A program made the translations under genes and the position numbers. Positions 23,501-34,660 of a stretch of 64,000 nucleotides of DNA are shown here, piece by piece; the stretch's first letter is position 1, and each line of letters opens with the position of its first letter. The DNA comes from Macrostomum hystrix (lineage: Eukaryota; Platyhelminthes; Macrostomidae): NCBI GenBank assembly GCA_950097015.1, contig CATNEN010000003.1:13125001-13189000 (forward strand), given 5' to 3'. The notes beneath the pieces were generated by a model, which had not been told where the DNA came from, made no database searches, and worked only from the letters and a program-made list of their open reading frames with translations.

Positions 23501-26500
23501 TTCACCATAGACACTAGCATTGTTTTTCTGTGTCCTTTCCAGCCTTCAACTAGCCGATCACTGGCTACAGGCCATAGAGTCAATCAATACAAAAGAACAG
23601 CAACGGCAGCAGGAGCAGCAGCAACAGCAGCAGCGAGTTGCAGATAGTTTGCATTTAGTTGACCTTTTGGTACTCACTGCCGCCTATGCAGCGGCGCGTC
23701 GTACTGGAGGCGGTGGTGGCGGCGTCGGCGGCGGCGGAAGAACAGCTCCGCGCAATTCTCGCCGTCGCCGCGTCGCCGTTCTCCGTCTAACCCGATCGCT
23801 GATTGGCTCCGGTCATCTGCCTGAGAATTGCGGCGCCAATTTAAGAATCCATCACCAGTCTCTAGCTAGAAATATGGCCGAACAGCTTGTTGACTTACTG
23901 GACGGTTTAGCTGTTCCGGAATCTTCAAATGGCATCGAAGATGTCGGACAGCGATGGTCTAGATCGGTTAGCGCTGATTTATTCGGCTGCATTGGCGCCC
24001 ACTGGCAGCAGACAATGGTTGGTTCGCTATTGAGTAGGCTTGGCACTGAGCCAAATCACTCCCTACAATGCCTAGTAGACATTGCCGATATGTGGCCTAC
24101 AGAATTAGCTAACTTTGCCGCTTTGCTGAGAGCAGCTCTGGATGTGCTGCACCAGTTGACCCCTAGCCAGGCTAGGCTATTGTATTCCACCCTGGCTAGG
24201 CTGGCCTATCGAGGCCAAGGCGGCGGTAGGCAAGCACTGCAGGACGATCTGTGCATTCTGGTGCGAAAACAGCTCTGGCATAGTCGGCCTATGTATCAGG
24301 TGAGGGATTTGCAGCAACTCTTGTGCCGTACTGAAGGATTAGGAATTTAGGGCCAATTAATTAGTTTATTAATCAAGTACTGTAGTAAAAAAATCTTGAA
24401 TTACTGATAACCTGTGCCGGGATAGAATGATGGACTGGAGATACAAGGATTATTGGATTAGTGATGGACTGGGGATAGAAGGATTATTGGATTACTGATG
24501 GACTGGGGATAGAAGGATTATTGGATTACTGGTGGACTGGAGATACAAGGATTGTTGGATTAGTGATGGGCTGGGGATAGAAGGATTATTGGATTACTGA
24601 TGGACTGGGGATAGAAGGATTATTGGATTACTGATGGACTGGGGATAGAAGGATTATTGGATTACTGATGGACTGGGGATAGAAGGATTATTGGATTACT
24701 GATGGACTGGGGATAGAAGGATTATTGGATTACTGGTGGACTGGGGATAGAAGGATTATTGGATTACTGATGGACTGGGGATAGAAGGATTATTGGATTA
24801 CTGGTGGACTGGGGATAGAAGGATTATTGGATTACTGATGGACTGGAAATAGAAGGATTATTGGATTAGTGATGGACTGGGGATAGAAGGATTATTGGAT
24901 TAGTGATGGACTGGGGATATAAGGATTATTGGATTAGTGATGGACTGGGGATAGAAGGATTATTGGATTACTGATGGACTGGAGATAGAAGGATTATTGG
25001 ATTACTGGTGGACTGGGGATAGAAGGATTATTGGATTACTGATGGACTGGGGATAGAAGGATTATTGGATTACTGATGGACTGGGGATAGAAGGATTATT
25101 GGATTACTGATGGACTGGGGATAGAAGGATTATTGGATTACTGATGGACTGGGGATAGAAGGATTATTGGATTACTGATGGACTGGGGAAAGAAGGATTA
25201 TTGGATTACTGATGGACTGGGGATAGAAGGATTATTGGATTACTGGTGGACTGGGGATAGAAGGATTATTGGATTACTGATGGACTGGGGATAGAAGGAT
25301 TATTGGATTACTGATGGACTGGGGATAGAAGGATTATTGGATTACTGATGGACTGGGGATAGAAGGATTATTGGATTACTGATGGACTGGGGATAGAAGG
25401 ATTATTGGATTACTGGTGGACTTGGGATACAAGGATTATTGGATTACTGATGGACTGGGGATAGAAGGATTATTGGATTACTGATGGACTGGGGATAGAA
25501 GGATTTTTGGATTACTGATGGACTGGGGATAGAAGGATTATTGGATTACTGGTGGACTTGGGATACAAGGATTATTGGATTACTGATGGACTGGGGATAG
25601 AAGGATTATTGGATTACTGGTGGACTGGGGATAGAAGGATTATTGGATTACTGATGGACTGGGGATACAAGGATTATTGGATTACTGATGGACTGGAGAT
25701 ACAAGGATTATTGGATTACTGATGGACTGGGGATAGAAGGATTATTGGATTAGTGATGGACTGGGGATAGAAGGATTATTGGATTAGTGATGGACTGGGG
25801 ATATAAGGATTATTGGATTAGTGATGGACTGGGGATAGAAGGATTATTGGATTACTGATGGACTGGGGATAGAAGGATTATTGGATTACTGATGGACTGG
25901 GGATAGAAGGATTATTGGTTTACTGATGGACTGGAGATACAAGGATTATTGGATTACTGATGGACTGGGGATAGAGGGATTAATAATGGACTGGTTGTAG
26001 CCTTGTGGTTAGAGCGTCCGACTCACGACCTAAAGGTCGGGGGTTCGATTCGCGACTCCACCAGAACAATGTGTCATTTAGTAAGGCACTTCAACTCTGC
26101 ATTGCTTGAGTTCGGCCAGCTATTAAATGGGTACAAGTATTAGCTGGGATAATTGAAGGTGGGTGTGGCGTCCCCACAGTCCATGGACTGAAAAGTTGTA
26201 CGCAGCCTTCAGATGCGCCGCGCAATAGCTACGCCTGTGCTGTCGGCTGCACAAGTGTCCTTATTGGTGCAGCTGTAATCAATTATTATATTATTATTGT
26301 TATAATGGATGGGATTATTGTGACGTGATTATTGGATTACTGATGTACAGTTATAAAAGTACATGTTGCTATAACGTACCCTCATGCCATTTGCAGTCGT
26401 ACGGAGTCCTTGGCGCCCTGGCCATGCTGCAGTGCATCACTCCATCCGATCAGGTGCAGCAGCGCCACCTGCTGCTATCCCAACAGTTGCAACCGTTCTC

Positions 26501-29500
26501 CCAGCAGCAAAGCTTCAACCGGAACGAAACCGAAGAAGTGAAAAGCGCCGTCAGTTTAGTTAATCTGGTTCGCAAGGCCTGCACTCAGGCGCCTCACGTG
26601 TCGCTGCTGTTCCTAGACGAACTGGCGGGCCTATTGGAATCCGGCCGATTGCACGCCAAAGTTTCTGCCTGGCTAGCCGAAATTGCCAAGAAAGATTTCT
26701 TTGATAGTTACACGGCTTCCACCGCGGCCGAAACTAAACTAGAGGAGGCTATTGGGGAAGATTCTAGGCAGCCTAGGATGGGCCTGGGACAGTCTAGCGC
26801 GCAGATGGCTGTGGCCATAGACAGTGTGCCAACTAGACGCCTGCCCTGTCTGGCTGCTCACCTGCGTCTATTGTCGGCCTGCGTGCCGTTGCGCGGCATT
26901 GCCGGCCTGGCGCTCTGTCCTCTAATGATGCCTCATCCGGCATTGTGCAGTCCGCCTGTACTACTAGCCGCTGCCAACTGGTGCACTCAGGTATTCACAG
27001 GCTTCACTGTTGGCCTGTTCAGCCATTCTAGCAGGCAACAGGTGTCTCAACAGATCACCTGTTCACAAGATCACCTGTTCACACTATCACCTGTTCACAA
27101 TATCACCTGTTCACAAGATTACCTGCTCACAGGATCACATGTTCACAAGATCACCTGTTCACAAGATCACCTATTCACTTATTCACAAGGTTACTCAGAA
27201 TTTCACATCAAAGCTTCTTGAAAAAGCGTTTCTCACAAGACGATCTCTCCCCAACTGTTTAGATCGCCAATTCATTTGCCAGCTCGGCAGACTTTGAATC
27301 AGTCGTCCTAGATCGTCTGCGTCGTAGCGTTGAGCTGCACGCCGACTTTGTCTCGGCCCTTGGCGGCTGCGGCTCTAGCGGCGTCAGGAACTGTTGGGAA
27401 CAGCCAATTCCCCTGGCCCAACTCGATGGCACTGCTGTCACCCATGTCACCCTTCGCTGGCAGACCCAACCATCGTCTAGTTCAGCTGCTAAGCGTCGAA
27501 AGCTTTCAGCTAAGACTTCGACATCGAAGAAGCGGAGACGGCAGAATCCGGACGATGACAATATCGACAACGACGATAATCACTCCTTGGACGACGATCA
27601 CAACGACAACGAAGAAATCGGAATCGGCTACTTCGACGCCAATGATTCTGTGGCTGCCGCTGCTGCCGCCGCTGTGACGGCTGTTGTTGAAGACTTGGCC
27701 ACAATGGGCGAACAGAAACGCGAGCGACAGCGTGTTGGCAACACGGCATCCGCAGCTGTTAGCAACAAGCTGGTCAATTTGGACCAGCTTGGACCTTGCT
27801 ATCGCCGACTAGCTGACAATGTCTTCCAGTTAATGAATAAATGGACGGACGAACAGGTGAATTGATATTGATACATGGTCGGTGGCAGAGCAGTTAACGC
27901 GTTAGCCTCGCGCACCAAGGTCCCTAAGCTCGATTCCGCGGCGAGACCACGTTTAATTGGGGGTGCAGCCGCGGAGAGAAGGCTTGGGGGCTTGTCATGC
28001 ATTTTACGCCGTTGTGGGCGAACCTTCAAGGCACAGTGAGATGTACACTGCCTGACGATGAGAAAGTCAGGGCAGATGTACACACCTGTGTGAGTGTATG
28101 CCTGCGTACAGTATCTGTGTGCGTGTGTGCTCAGGAGTCAGCGAAATGGGCAGAATTGCCTCCTCGCTGGCTGCGGGTCTAGTGTCACTAAATGATGTGC
28201 CATTGCCCGCAGCCCTCCTGCAATTATTATTATTAACTTACTTTGTTTTAGATAAAAGGCAGAAATCAAATTCGATTTTTTTTACAAAATTCACTTGGTG
28301 TGAATTTAATTTTAACTTCGCGCACATTCAAATGTTACTCGGCGCGAGTTCAAATTTTAGTTGGCGCGAATTCAAACTTAACACAACTCGAATTCAAAAT
28401 TTGTCCTTTGCACAGATGGGCGAACCACTCATTCTGCACCTGTTGGAAGATCTTCAGCGTCGCTCTTTGACTCTTATTCTAACGGATTCTCGCGACTTCA
28501 ACTTCCTCGGTCATCATCGACCGGCTGGCAAATTTGGCTCCAAAAAGACTTCGCCTTCGTCGTTTAACGAGGAGACGGTAGTCGCATTTCTGAGCACAAT
28601 CAGCCAGTTGAGCACTCGCCTGGTAGGCCTACTATTCAAAGCTGCCGAGCCTCACCAGCCGGCTGTGGAGAAGACAACAAACAACAACAAGTCTGGCGCA
28701 GTGACAGCCGCGGATAATAATGACGACCAATCCAAGGACGTCATCGATGATGCCGAAGCCGATGTGTCTTCAAAAAGTGTTCTCGACAGCAGCTGCAGCG
28801 GTCGAATTGTCCAACTGACAATGAGCATTCTTAGTCTCGCTGTTTGTAAATTGTCCACCCATGATAAATTTAAACGTCTCCTACAGTCGGTCTTAGTGGC
28901 ATTGGCTGAGAAGCATCCGTCAGGCGAGGCTTCCCTAGCAACCGTTGCTAACCAAGCGGCGGCTTGCGTTGGACGCCTAATACCAACGGCTTGTCCAACT
29001 TTGGAGACTGCGTTGGATGCCTTAGCCCTGTGCCGTTGCATCCTGGGCGCACCCCATTCTGACATCCTGGCCTGGAGTGCAGACGTCCTAGCTCATCGTT
29101 GGGATGTCAAGAAGCGTGATCACCTAGCCAAAGTTTATCGGCTGCACGTGGAAGCCGCTGGGTACGATAAATATAGGGAGAATTACAGACCGATATGTAT
29201 CGAAAATCAAAAAAAGTTTTTTTCTTATTTTCTATTTACACTACTTACAGTAAAATGTATAGCAATTGAATATATGCACAAAGTTATTATCTATATTTTC
29301 AGTCCAAACAAGTGTCCCGCCCTGATTGGTCGCCTGTTGACCAATCACATTAAGCCTGTGGCAGCTGGTGTATCAGCTTCTGTCGAATCTGCCGACGACC
29401 CGGACGCAGTTTGTCCGAGTCTGACGCGGGTCAGCCTGCCAGACGCTTTTGCTCAGCTATTCGGCGATCTGGCCCGGCACTGCCAAGCCAACTGCGGCCT

Positions 29501-30553
29501 GCAGCAACAGAATGGCGTTGGCAGCAATGACGTCAGCATTAGTGACGAGTCCGATCAGCAATTGCTGATGCGGTCCTGGCCGGAGAGTCTAGCCGCTTTG
29601 CACGCCGCGTTGGAAGTCCTGCGGGCTTGGCCAGATTGTGTACGAATGCAGGTAAGTTAATTCAGTCCGATATGTATCGAAAGCTCTTAACGATTTCTTT
29701 GAAGTGAGACTTTAAGAGACTTTCACGGTGACGCTACTTTAAAAAAGCCGAATACTTCTATAATATGGAACTTTTTGCTATAAGTAAAAATGGCCCATGC
29801 AATGAAAACTTTAATCCGATATGTAGCGAAAAAGTTATAAAACACATTGTTCTACACACTTTGTTTTGTTAAAAAGCTATTTGGATATTTTGCTCGGCAA
29901 AAAATTGTTTAAAGTTTTGGGATATTTGTTTTATTAACGTAGATATTCGATACATTTTTAGTGCGGTTGATATTTTCATTTTTTATTTACCTTGAAATAA
30001 ATTAATGCGTCGGAAATTATACATTTGTTCTTATAGCCGATATGTATCGAAAAATTGGAAAGTGAAAAATTATTTTATCCGTTCCCAGGCCATATCCCTG
30101 CGCCACGGCCGCGCCTTAGTCGAAGCCTTCATTCGGCACGGCCTGCCGCTGCTCGGCCGCCAGTTTCGTCTGCGCAGCGAGCCCACTGTACGCCTATTGA
30201 AACAGTTGCAAGTGTCCACTAGGCAACTGCAAGCTGTGGCCAACACTTGCAAAGACCGCAACGATGGCCCGACTTCGGCTCTGGTTCCGCCGCTTCGCCG
30301 CACCCTGGAGGCCTTCATCTATCGGGTTCGGTCTCTGGTTGCCAGGCACAATTGCGCCGCCGCATTTGAGCCGGGCCAATTGAAATTGAAAAACATTCAA
30401 GGCGAAGAGATGGCCGAAATTCGCCAGCAGGATGAGCACGACGTGTCGTCGACGTCGGATGATGAAGACGAGGAGGAGGATGCCGACGGCGAAGGCGACT
30501 ACGGCGATAGCGACGCAGCCGCAGACGATTGCGGCAATGAGGAAGACGATTAA
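20572..30553 (+). CDS. FANCD2: Fanconi anemia group D2 protein; ubiquitin-acceptor Lys replaced by Arg
   Basis: Ten coding exons in continuous phase: 20572-20811, 21338-21577, 22299-22846, 23153-23353, 23543-24299, 26397-26990, 27263-27856, 28416-29161, 29303-29651 and 30089-30553, about 1577 residues (human about 1451). Family matches include LVRKQL then YGVLGALAMLQ, CYRRLADNVFQL, LILHLLEDLQ, HGRALVEAFIRHGLPLLGRQ, LKNIQGEEM and an acidic C-terminal tail. With FANCI, FANCD2 forms the ID2 clamp that is monoubiquitinated by FANCL/UBE2T and protects forks and crosslinked DNA. Aligning on LDVLHQLTPSQARLLYSTLA against the remembered human helix puts human K561 at Arg606 (codon 24129-24131, AGA). 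Extra low-complexity stretches: a poly-Gln run near the end of exon 3, poly-Ala in exons 4 and 7, and Gly/Arg in exon 5. Intron 3 is nearly all SINE. Confidence 0.93.
20945..21300 (+). repeat. 18-bp minisatellite in FANCD2 intron 1
   Basis: Units of TACCCTGTCTACCTTATC, drifting to TACTTTATCTACCATGTC near the 3' end. It fills most of the intron up to about 35 bp before the acceptor at 21337. Confidence 0.9.
21617..21826 (-). mobile_element. SINE related to family B with a different tRNA head
   Basis: On the minus strand it has a B-box-like GCGAGTTCGATTCTCAGCCC head, then TTAGTTCACCCAGC and CCCAGTCCATGGACTGAACG, the family B core. The head sequence differs from other copies, so it is probably a subfamily. 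Located in FANCD2 intron 2. Confidence 0.6.
21826..22190 (+). repeat. 14-bp minisatellite in FANCD2 intron 2, interrupted by a SINE-head copy
   Basis: Units of CTGTCTCTGCCTAC with TTTGC and TCCC variants. At 22022-22084 the array is interrupted by an almost exact copy of 21756-21824 (AATTGCTTCGCTTGGGCTGA and onward). The SINE-array junction has therefore itself been duplicated. Confidence 0.85.
22847..23139 (+). mobile_element. SINE family A occupying FANCD2 intron 3
   Basis: Starts GTGAGTGGCAGAGCAATTAA, matching the family A head GGTCGGTGGCAGAGCGGTTA, and ends CTCCTGCAATTATAATAATT. The intron is 22847-23152, so the SINE spans almost all of it, and the exon 3 donor GTGAGT overlaps the first bases of the element. 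Several internal deletions are visible compared with 27876-28236. Confidence 0.85.
24421..25985 (+). repeat. 34-bp minisatellite in FANCD2 intron 5
   Basis: About 46 highly similar units of 34 bp built from GGACTGGGGATAGAAGGATT then ATTGGATTACTGAT, with GAT/GGT and AGA/ACA variants arranged in larger blocks. This is the largest single array in the window. Confidence 0.95.
25988..26290 (+). mobile_element. SINE family B, complete
   Basis: The head TTGTAGCCTTGTGGTTAGAG, GGTCGGGGGTTCGATTCGCG is followed by the core (AAATGGGTACAAG, CACAGTCCATGGACTGAAAA, GCGCCGCGCAATAGC) and an ATTATTATATTATTATT tail. It is inserted at the edge of the 34-bp array in FANCD2 intron 5; remnants of that array (GATTATTGGATTACTGATG) resume at about 26326. 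Confidence 0.85.
27048..27190 (+). repeat. 16-bp minisatellite in FANCD2 intron 6
   Basis: About nine units of TTCACAAGATCACCTG. The intron is short (26991-27262) and about half of it is array. Confidence 0.9.
27876..28236 (+). mobile_element. SINE family A, near full length, in FANCD2 intron 7
   Basis: The head GGTCGGTGGCAGAGCAGTTA with B-box GCTCGATTCCGCGG is followed by the body (CAGCCGCGGAGAGAAGGCTT, TGCCTGACGATGAGAAAGTC, GTGTGTGCTCAGGAGTCAGC, TGCCCGCAGCCCTCCTGCAA) and an ATTATTATTA tail. It is the best reference copy in the window. The open frame running through it into exon 8 is fortuitous. Confidence 0.9.
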
Positions 30554-30660
30554 ATGTCTTTCCAAGTTTTAACTATGTCGGCAAACTCCGGCCCGCGGGC
30601 CAGATGCGACCCTCGAAGGTCCCAAATCCGGCCCGTTGCCCCTTCCGACACCTTTATTGT

Positions 30661-30885
30661 ATCCTGTCTTATCTCTCCCGTGTCTCATCTCTCCCGTGTC
30701 TTATCTCTCCCGTGTCTCATCTCTCCCTGTCTCATCTCTCCCGTGTCTTATCTCTCCCGTGTCTCATCTCTCCCGTGTCTCATCTCTCCCCAGTCCCATC
30801 TCTCCCCAGTCTCATCTCTGCCGTGCCTCATCTCTCCCCGTGTCTCATCTCTCCCCTTTCTTATCTCTCCCCTGTCTCATATTTC
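30661..30885 (+). repeat. 16-bp minisatellite after FANCD2
   Basis: About 14 units of TCTCCCGTGTCTCATC, pyrimidine-rich on the plus strand, starting about 110 bp after the FANCD2 stop. Confidence 0.9.
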
Positions 30886-31519
30886 TTTAGCCAATGCGAC
30901 CCGCTGTCGTCTGTGAGATTCTCTCATTGGCCCGCTAGCTAATTAGTTTGCCGACCCTCTGGTTTATATAAAAAGTTTAATAATGATAGACATTTCTTAG
31001 AATTTAATTAGCATTTTGTTCATCGATTGCCTTTATTCTTTCTAGTTTAATTTTTAAGCTAGTATTTTGTGCTCCAACAGGTTTTTCAATAATTCTCTAG
31101 TAATGTAGCTTCTGTTTATTGTCAAGATCAAATCGACGTATTTAAATAAAAAAATAGCATTTATTTTCACTTTGAATTTTGTAATTTTTTCCTCGGTCAA
31201 TTTAACTTACAGTCTCGGTGATATCGGTGATACAGCCGATATGTTTAGAAAGCAAGTTGTTGCTTACTTTTGTTTACCTTATTCTTCAGCCGAAATAATT
31301 GAATAATTATCTACTCGTATTTTTTAGCAAAACTTATTCAATGGTAATTCGTTGGAATATTTTGTTACCGATATGTATTGAAAAAAAATCCGAAGTTAAA
31401 CACTATCTTTTGTTTAACAAGGCCCTTATATATTAAAATGCCTTTGCATTTTTTTATTTATAATTTGGGGTTTACCCACTATAGTAAAACTATTGGGATT
31501 TACCTTCTAAAAATGCGTT

Positions 31520-31795
31520 CAGAATTTCCCTTCTGGAATAGCCTTTTGGGATTTCCCTTCTGGAATAGTCTTGGGATTTCCCTTCTAGAATAGCCTGTAG
31601 GAATTTCCTACTAGAATACACTGTTGGGATTTCCCTAAAAGAATGGAGTATTGAGATTTCCCTTCTGGAATAGCCTTTTGGGATTTCCCTACTAGAATAG
31701 CCTGTTGGGATTTCCCTACTGGAATAGCCTGTTGGGATTTCCTACTAGAATACTTTGGAATTTCCCTTCTGGAATCCACTATTGGGAATTCCCTT
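31520..31795 (+). repeat. 28-bp minisatellite upstream of GINS1
   Basis: About nine degenerate units built from GGGATTTCCCTTCTGGAATA plus a short GCCTGTT-like piece. The same family occurs again at 34030-34420 on the far side of GINS1. Confidence 0.85.
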
Positions 31796-31837
31796 GTGAA
31801 ATAGATTTCCTTTATTTTAAGTTGACTTTAAACAACT

Positions 31838-31852
31838 ATTTGCGAATTTCAG
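31838..31852 (+). promoter_or_regulatory. Candidate splice acceptor in GINS1 5'UTR
   Basis: TATTTGCGAATTTCAG-like sequence ends 33 bp before the GINS1 ATG, with TTGACTTTAAAC upstream as a possible branch region. Confidence 0.35.
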
Positions 31853-31885
31853 CATCAATATTGTCGATAGTCCCAGTAGCTAAGC

Positions 31886-33448
31886 ATGCTGTCCAATCAG
31901 AGCACGCGCCTAATTGCCGATCTAAAGCGCGGCTTAACCACCGGCCTGCCGCCATACGAAGAGGATCGAATTCGGCACCTGATAGCCGAAATCGACGCCA
32001 TTTTCCAGCAGAATCGCGAAGCCATCGCCGAGGCGGTGGCAGATAATAATAACGAGGCCCTGACTAAACAGGAGAGAGAATTGCGAGCCAGCCGTTCGCA
32101 CAACAGCATCCAACTTAGACAGGCTGTTATGGAGAGAAACAAGCGCTGTATACTCGCCTATCTCTACCATAGACTGGGCCAGTTGAGGCGAATGCGATGG
32201 GAACTGGGCCCGATTCTGCCCGCCAATGTGCAGCTCAATGCTAGGGACGAAGAATTGAATTGGTTTACCGGATATAATAGAATGCTTGCGCACTTCATGC
32301 AGGTGGCATTTGCATTTGATACGGCACTGAAATTTGTATTCCTGTCTCCCTACTTTCTCCCATCTTTCATTTTAACTTCATACTGCAGTCTCTACTTATT
32401 ATGACTGCACCTATCTGACTCTCTGACTCTCTGACTCTCTGACTCTCTGACTTTATTTACTCTCTGTCTCTCTCTTTCTGACTCTCTGACTCTCTGACAC
32501 TCTGACTCTCTGACACTGTGACTCTCTGACTCTCTGACTCTCTGACTTTATTTACTCTCTGTCTCTCTCTTTCTGACACTCTGACTCTCTGACACTCTGA
32601 CTCTCTGACGCTCTGACTCTCTGACTCTCTGACTCTCTGACTCTCTGACTCTCTGACTTTATTTACTCTCTGTCTCTCTCTTTCTGACACTCTGACTCTC
32701 TGACACTCTGACTCTCTGACACTCTGACTCTCTGACACTCTGACTCTCTGACTTTATTTACTCTCTGTCTCTCTCTTTCTGACACTCTGACTCTCTGACA
32801 CTCTGACTCTCTGACTCTCTGACACTCTGACTCTCTGACACTCTGACTCTCTGACTTTATTTACTCTCTGTCTCTCTCTTTCTGACTCTCTGACTCTCTG
32901 ACACTCTGACTCTCTGACACTCTGACTCTCTGACTCTCTGACTCTCTGTCTCTCTCTTTCTGACTCTCTGACTCTCTGACACTCTGACTCTCTGACACTC
33001 TGACTCTCTGACTTTATTTACTCTCTGTCTCTCTCTTTCTGACTCTCTGACTCTCTGACTTTCTGACTCTCTGACTCTCTGACTCTCTGTCTCTCTCTTT
33101 CTGACTTTCTCTGACTCTCTGACTCTCTGACTCTCTGACTCTCTGACTCTCCGACCTTCTGACTCTCCGATTCTCTGACTCTCCAACTCTCTGACTCTTT
33201 GACTTTCTTTGACTCTCTCTCTGACTCCCCCAAACCCGCAGACCACTGGATTCGATCTGACGGTGAACCGTCAGCCTCCAAGGAGTCTATTCGTTGAAGT
33301 TCGCTGCCTCACGGACTACGGCCAACTCGAAACAGAAGACGGCTGTGTTGTGAATTTGAAGAAGGGCAGCCATCACTACCTGCTGCACAGCGACACTGAA
33401 CAGCTCGTGAGGCAGGGGGTTCTGGAACATGTCGGCGGCAGTCACTGA
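31886..33448 (+). CDS. GINS1: GINS complex subunit 1 (PSF1)
   Basis: Two exons, 31886-32302 and 33242-33448, join in phase 0 and give 207 residues (human 196). The N-terminal helical domain shows RNKRCILAYLYHRLGQLRR (compare the PSF1 CTVAYLYDRL motif), MRWELGPILP and EELNWFTGYNRMLAHFM. The C-terminal B domain shows SLFVEVRCLTDYGQLETEDG then LKKGSHHYLL and EQLVRQGVLEHV. GINS binds MCM2-7 and CDC45 in the nucleus to make the CMG replicative helicase; the PSF1 B domain is needed for chromatin loading. The intron is filled with a CTCTGA-type array. FANCD2 ends 1.3 kb upstream on the same strand. A possible poly(A) signal AATAAA lies at 33789. Confidence 0.95.
32408..33225 (+). repeat. CTCTGA-type array in the GINS1 intron
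   Basis: Tandem CTCTGA/CACTCTGA units with a recurring punctuation of CTTTATTTACTCTCTGTCTC roughly every 110-130 bp, which makes a higher-order repeat. It reaches to about 16 bp before the acceptor at 33241 and so supplies the polypyrimidine tract. The minus-strand Arg/Glu/Ser/Val frames are artefacts. Confidence 0.95.
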
Positions 33449-34025
33449 CACTGTCGAAGACAAGCTTCCTGCGGGACTTCCAGTGACTAGTAATGAGGTG
33501 CTCTATGCTTCAACTGAGTTTACTTTTACCTTTTTAATCAGTTAAACTGTCTGTTCTGTCGTCTGTTTTTTTTCTAATTTCTCTCCGTCTTTAGGTCAGT
33601 GCGTTTGTCCTTCAAAGCATTTCGCTCCGTCAAAAAAATGCTCAAAGTTTATACAAATATTATTCCATGTTTTCTGTAATACTACTGGGTGCAAATGCAA
33701 CTAATTATTTTCTAAATTTGATTTGATATTTTCAAAATGTGTAATGTTTAGATTCTGACCTGGCAATTTTTATATGCAACGAAGTAAAAATAAAATATTT
33801 TTTGCAACTAACATAAAATTTTCTGTCCCAAGTCTGGCTAACTGATTATTTTTATTTATTTAACTCTTGATGTTATCAGCACAAAAACTATGGTTTTAAT
33901 AGTAGCTTACTAGCACTTCCAAATACTACTGTTTAGTAGTAAGCGCGCTTCGAAAAAAGGGAATGTCGATAATTTTTCACAATAAAATATGGCATTATTA
34001 TCCCATTTAAAAAGATCTGTTCGTA
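33449..34025. other. GINS1 3'UTR and AT-rich intergenic DNA
   Basis: No further gene. It contains AATAAA at 33789-33794, about 340 bp after the GINS1 stop, as a candidate poly(A) signal. Confidence 0.45.
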
Positions 34026-34029
34026 GTTC

Positions 34030-34420
34030 CCTTCTAAAATGTGCAGTTGGGATTTCCCTTCTGGAATTGACTTTTGAGATTTTCTCTTCTGAAATAGACT
34101 CTAGGGATTTCCCTTTTTTATTTGCTTTCGAGATTTCCCATCCAGAATAGACTGTCGAAATTTATCTTATGAAATAAACAAACGGGATTTCCTTTCTGGA
34201 ATAGAAAGTCGGGGTTTCCCTTCTAAAATAGACTGTTGGGATTTCCCTTTTAGAATATGCTTTCGAGATTTCCCATCCAGAATAGACTGGAAATTTATCT
34301 TATGAAAGAAAAAACGGGATTTCCTTTCTAGAATAGAAAGTTGGAGTTTCCCTTCTAAAATAGACTGTTGGGATTTCCCTTCAATAATATACTTATAGGA
34401 TTTCCCTTACGGAATAGGCA
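34030..34420 (+). repeat. Degenerate minisatellite downstream of GINS1
   Basis: Units resembling TTGGGATTTCCCTTCTGGAA with TAGAC or TATGC spacers, more diverged than the related array at 31520-31795. Confidence 0.8.
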
Positions 34421-34660
34421 GTTGGGAATTTTCTTTTCATTCTGGTATCTGTTAGTATTTCACTTCTAAAATGAATTTTCGGATTTTTCAATTCTGAAAA
34501 ACGCAGTTGGGATTACCCTTATCGATGAGGCAGTTGGAATATCCCTTCTATTTGTGATTTCCTATTTAAAAGAGACAGTTGCCAGCTGGTACTTATTTCC
34601 TATCTATGAAATCTGAAGGCCTTTAAAGGCAAATTATAGCTCACATTTCTTAGAATTCAA

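Noticed and set aside
25995-26065. tRNA-like sequence with A- and B-box
   Set aside because: It is followed by the SINE B core and recurs elsewhere. No complete cloverleaf with a normal anticodon arm can be drawn by eye, so it is a SINE head, not a tRNA gene.
28098-28415. N-terminal extension of FANCD2 exon 8 through the SINE
   Set aside because: The open frame is fortuitous. Homology starts after the CACAG acceptor at 28415, and the phase fits there.
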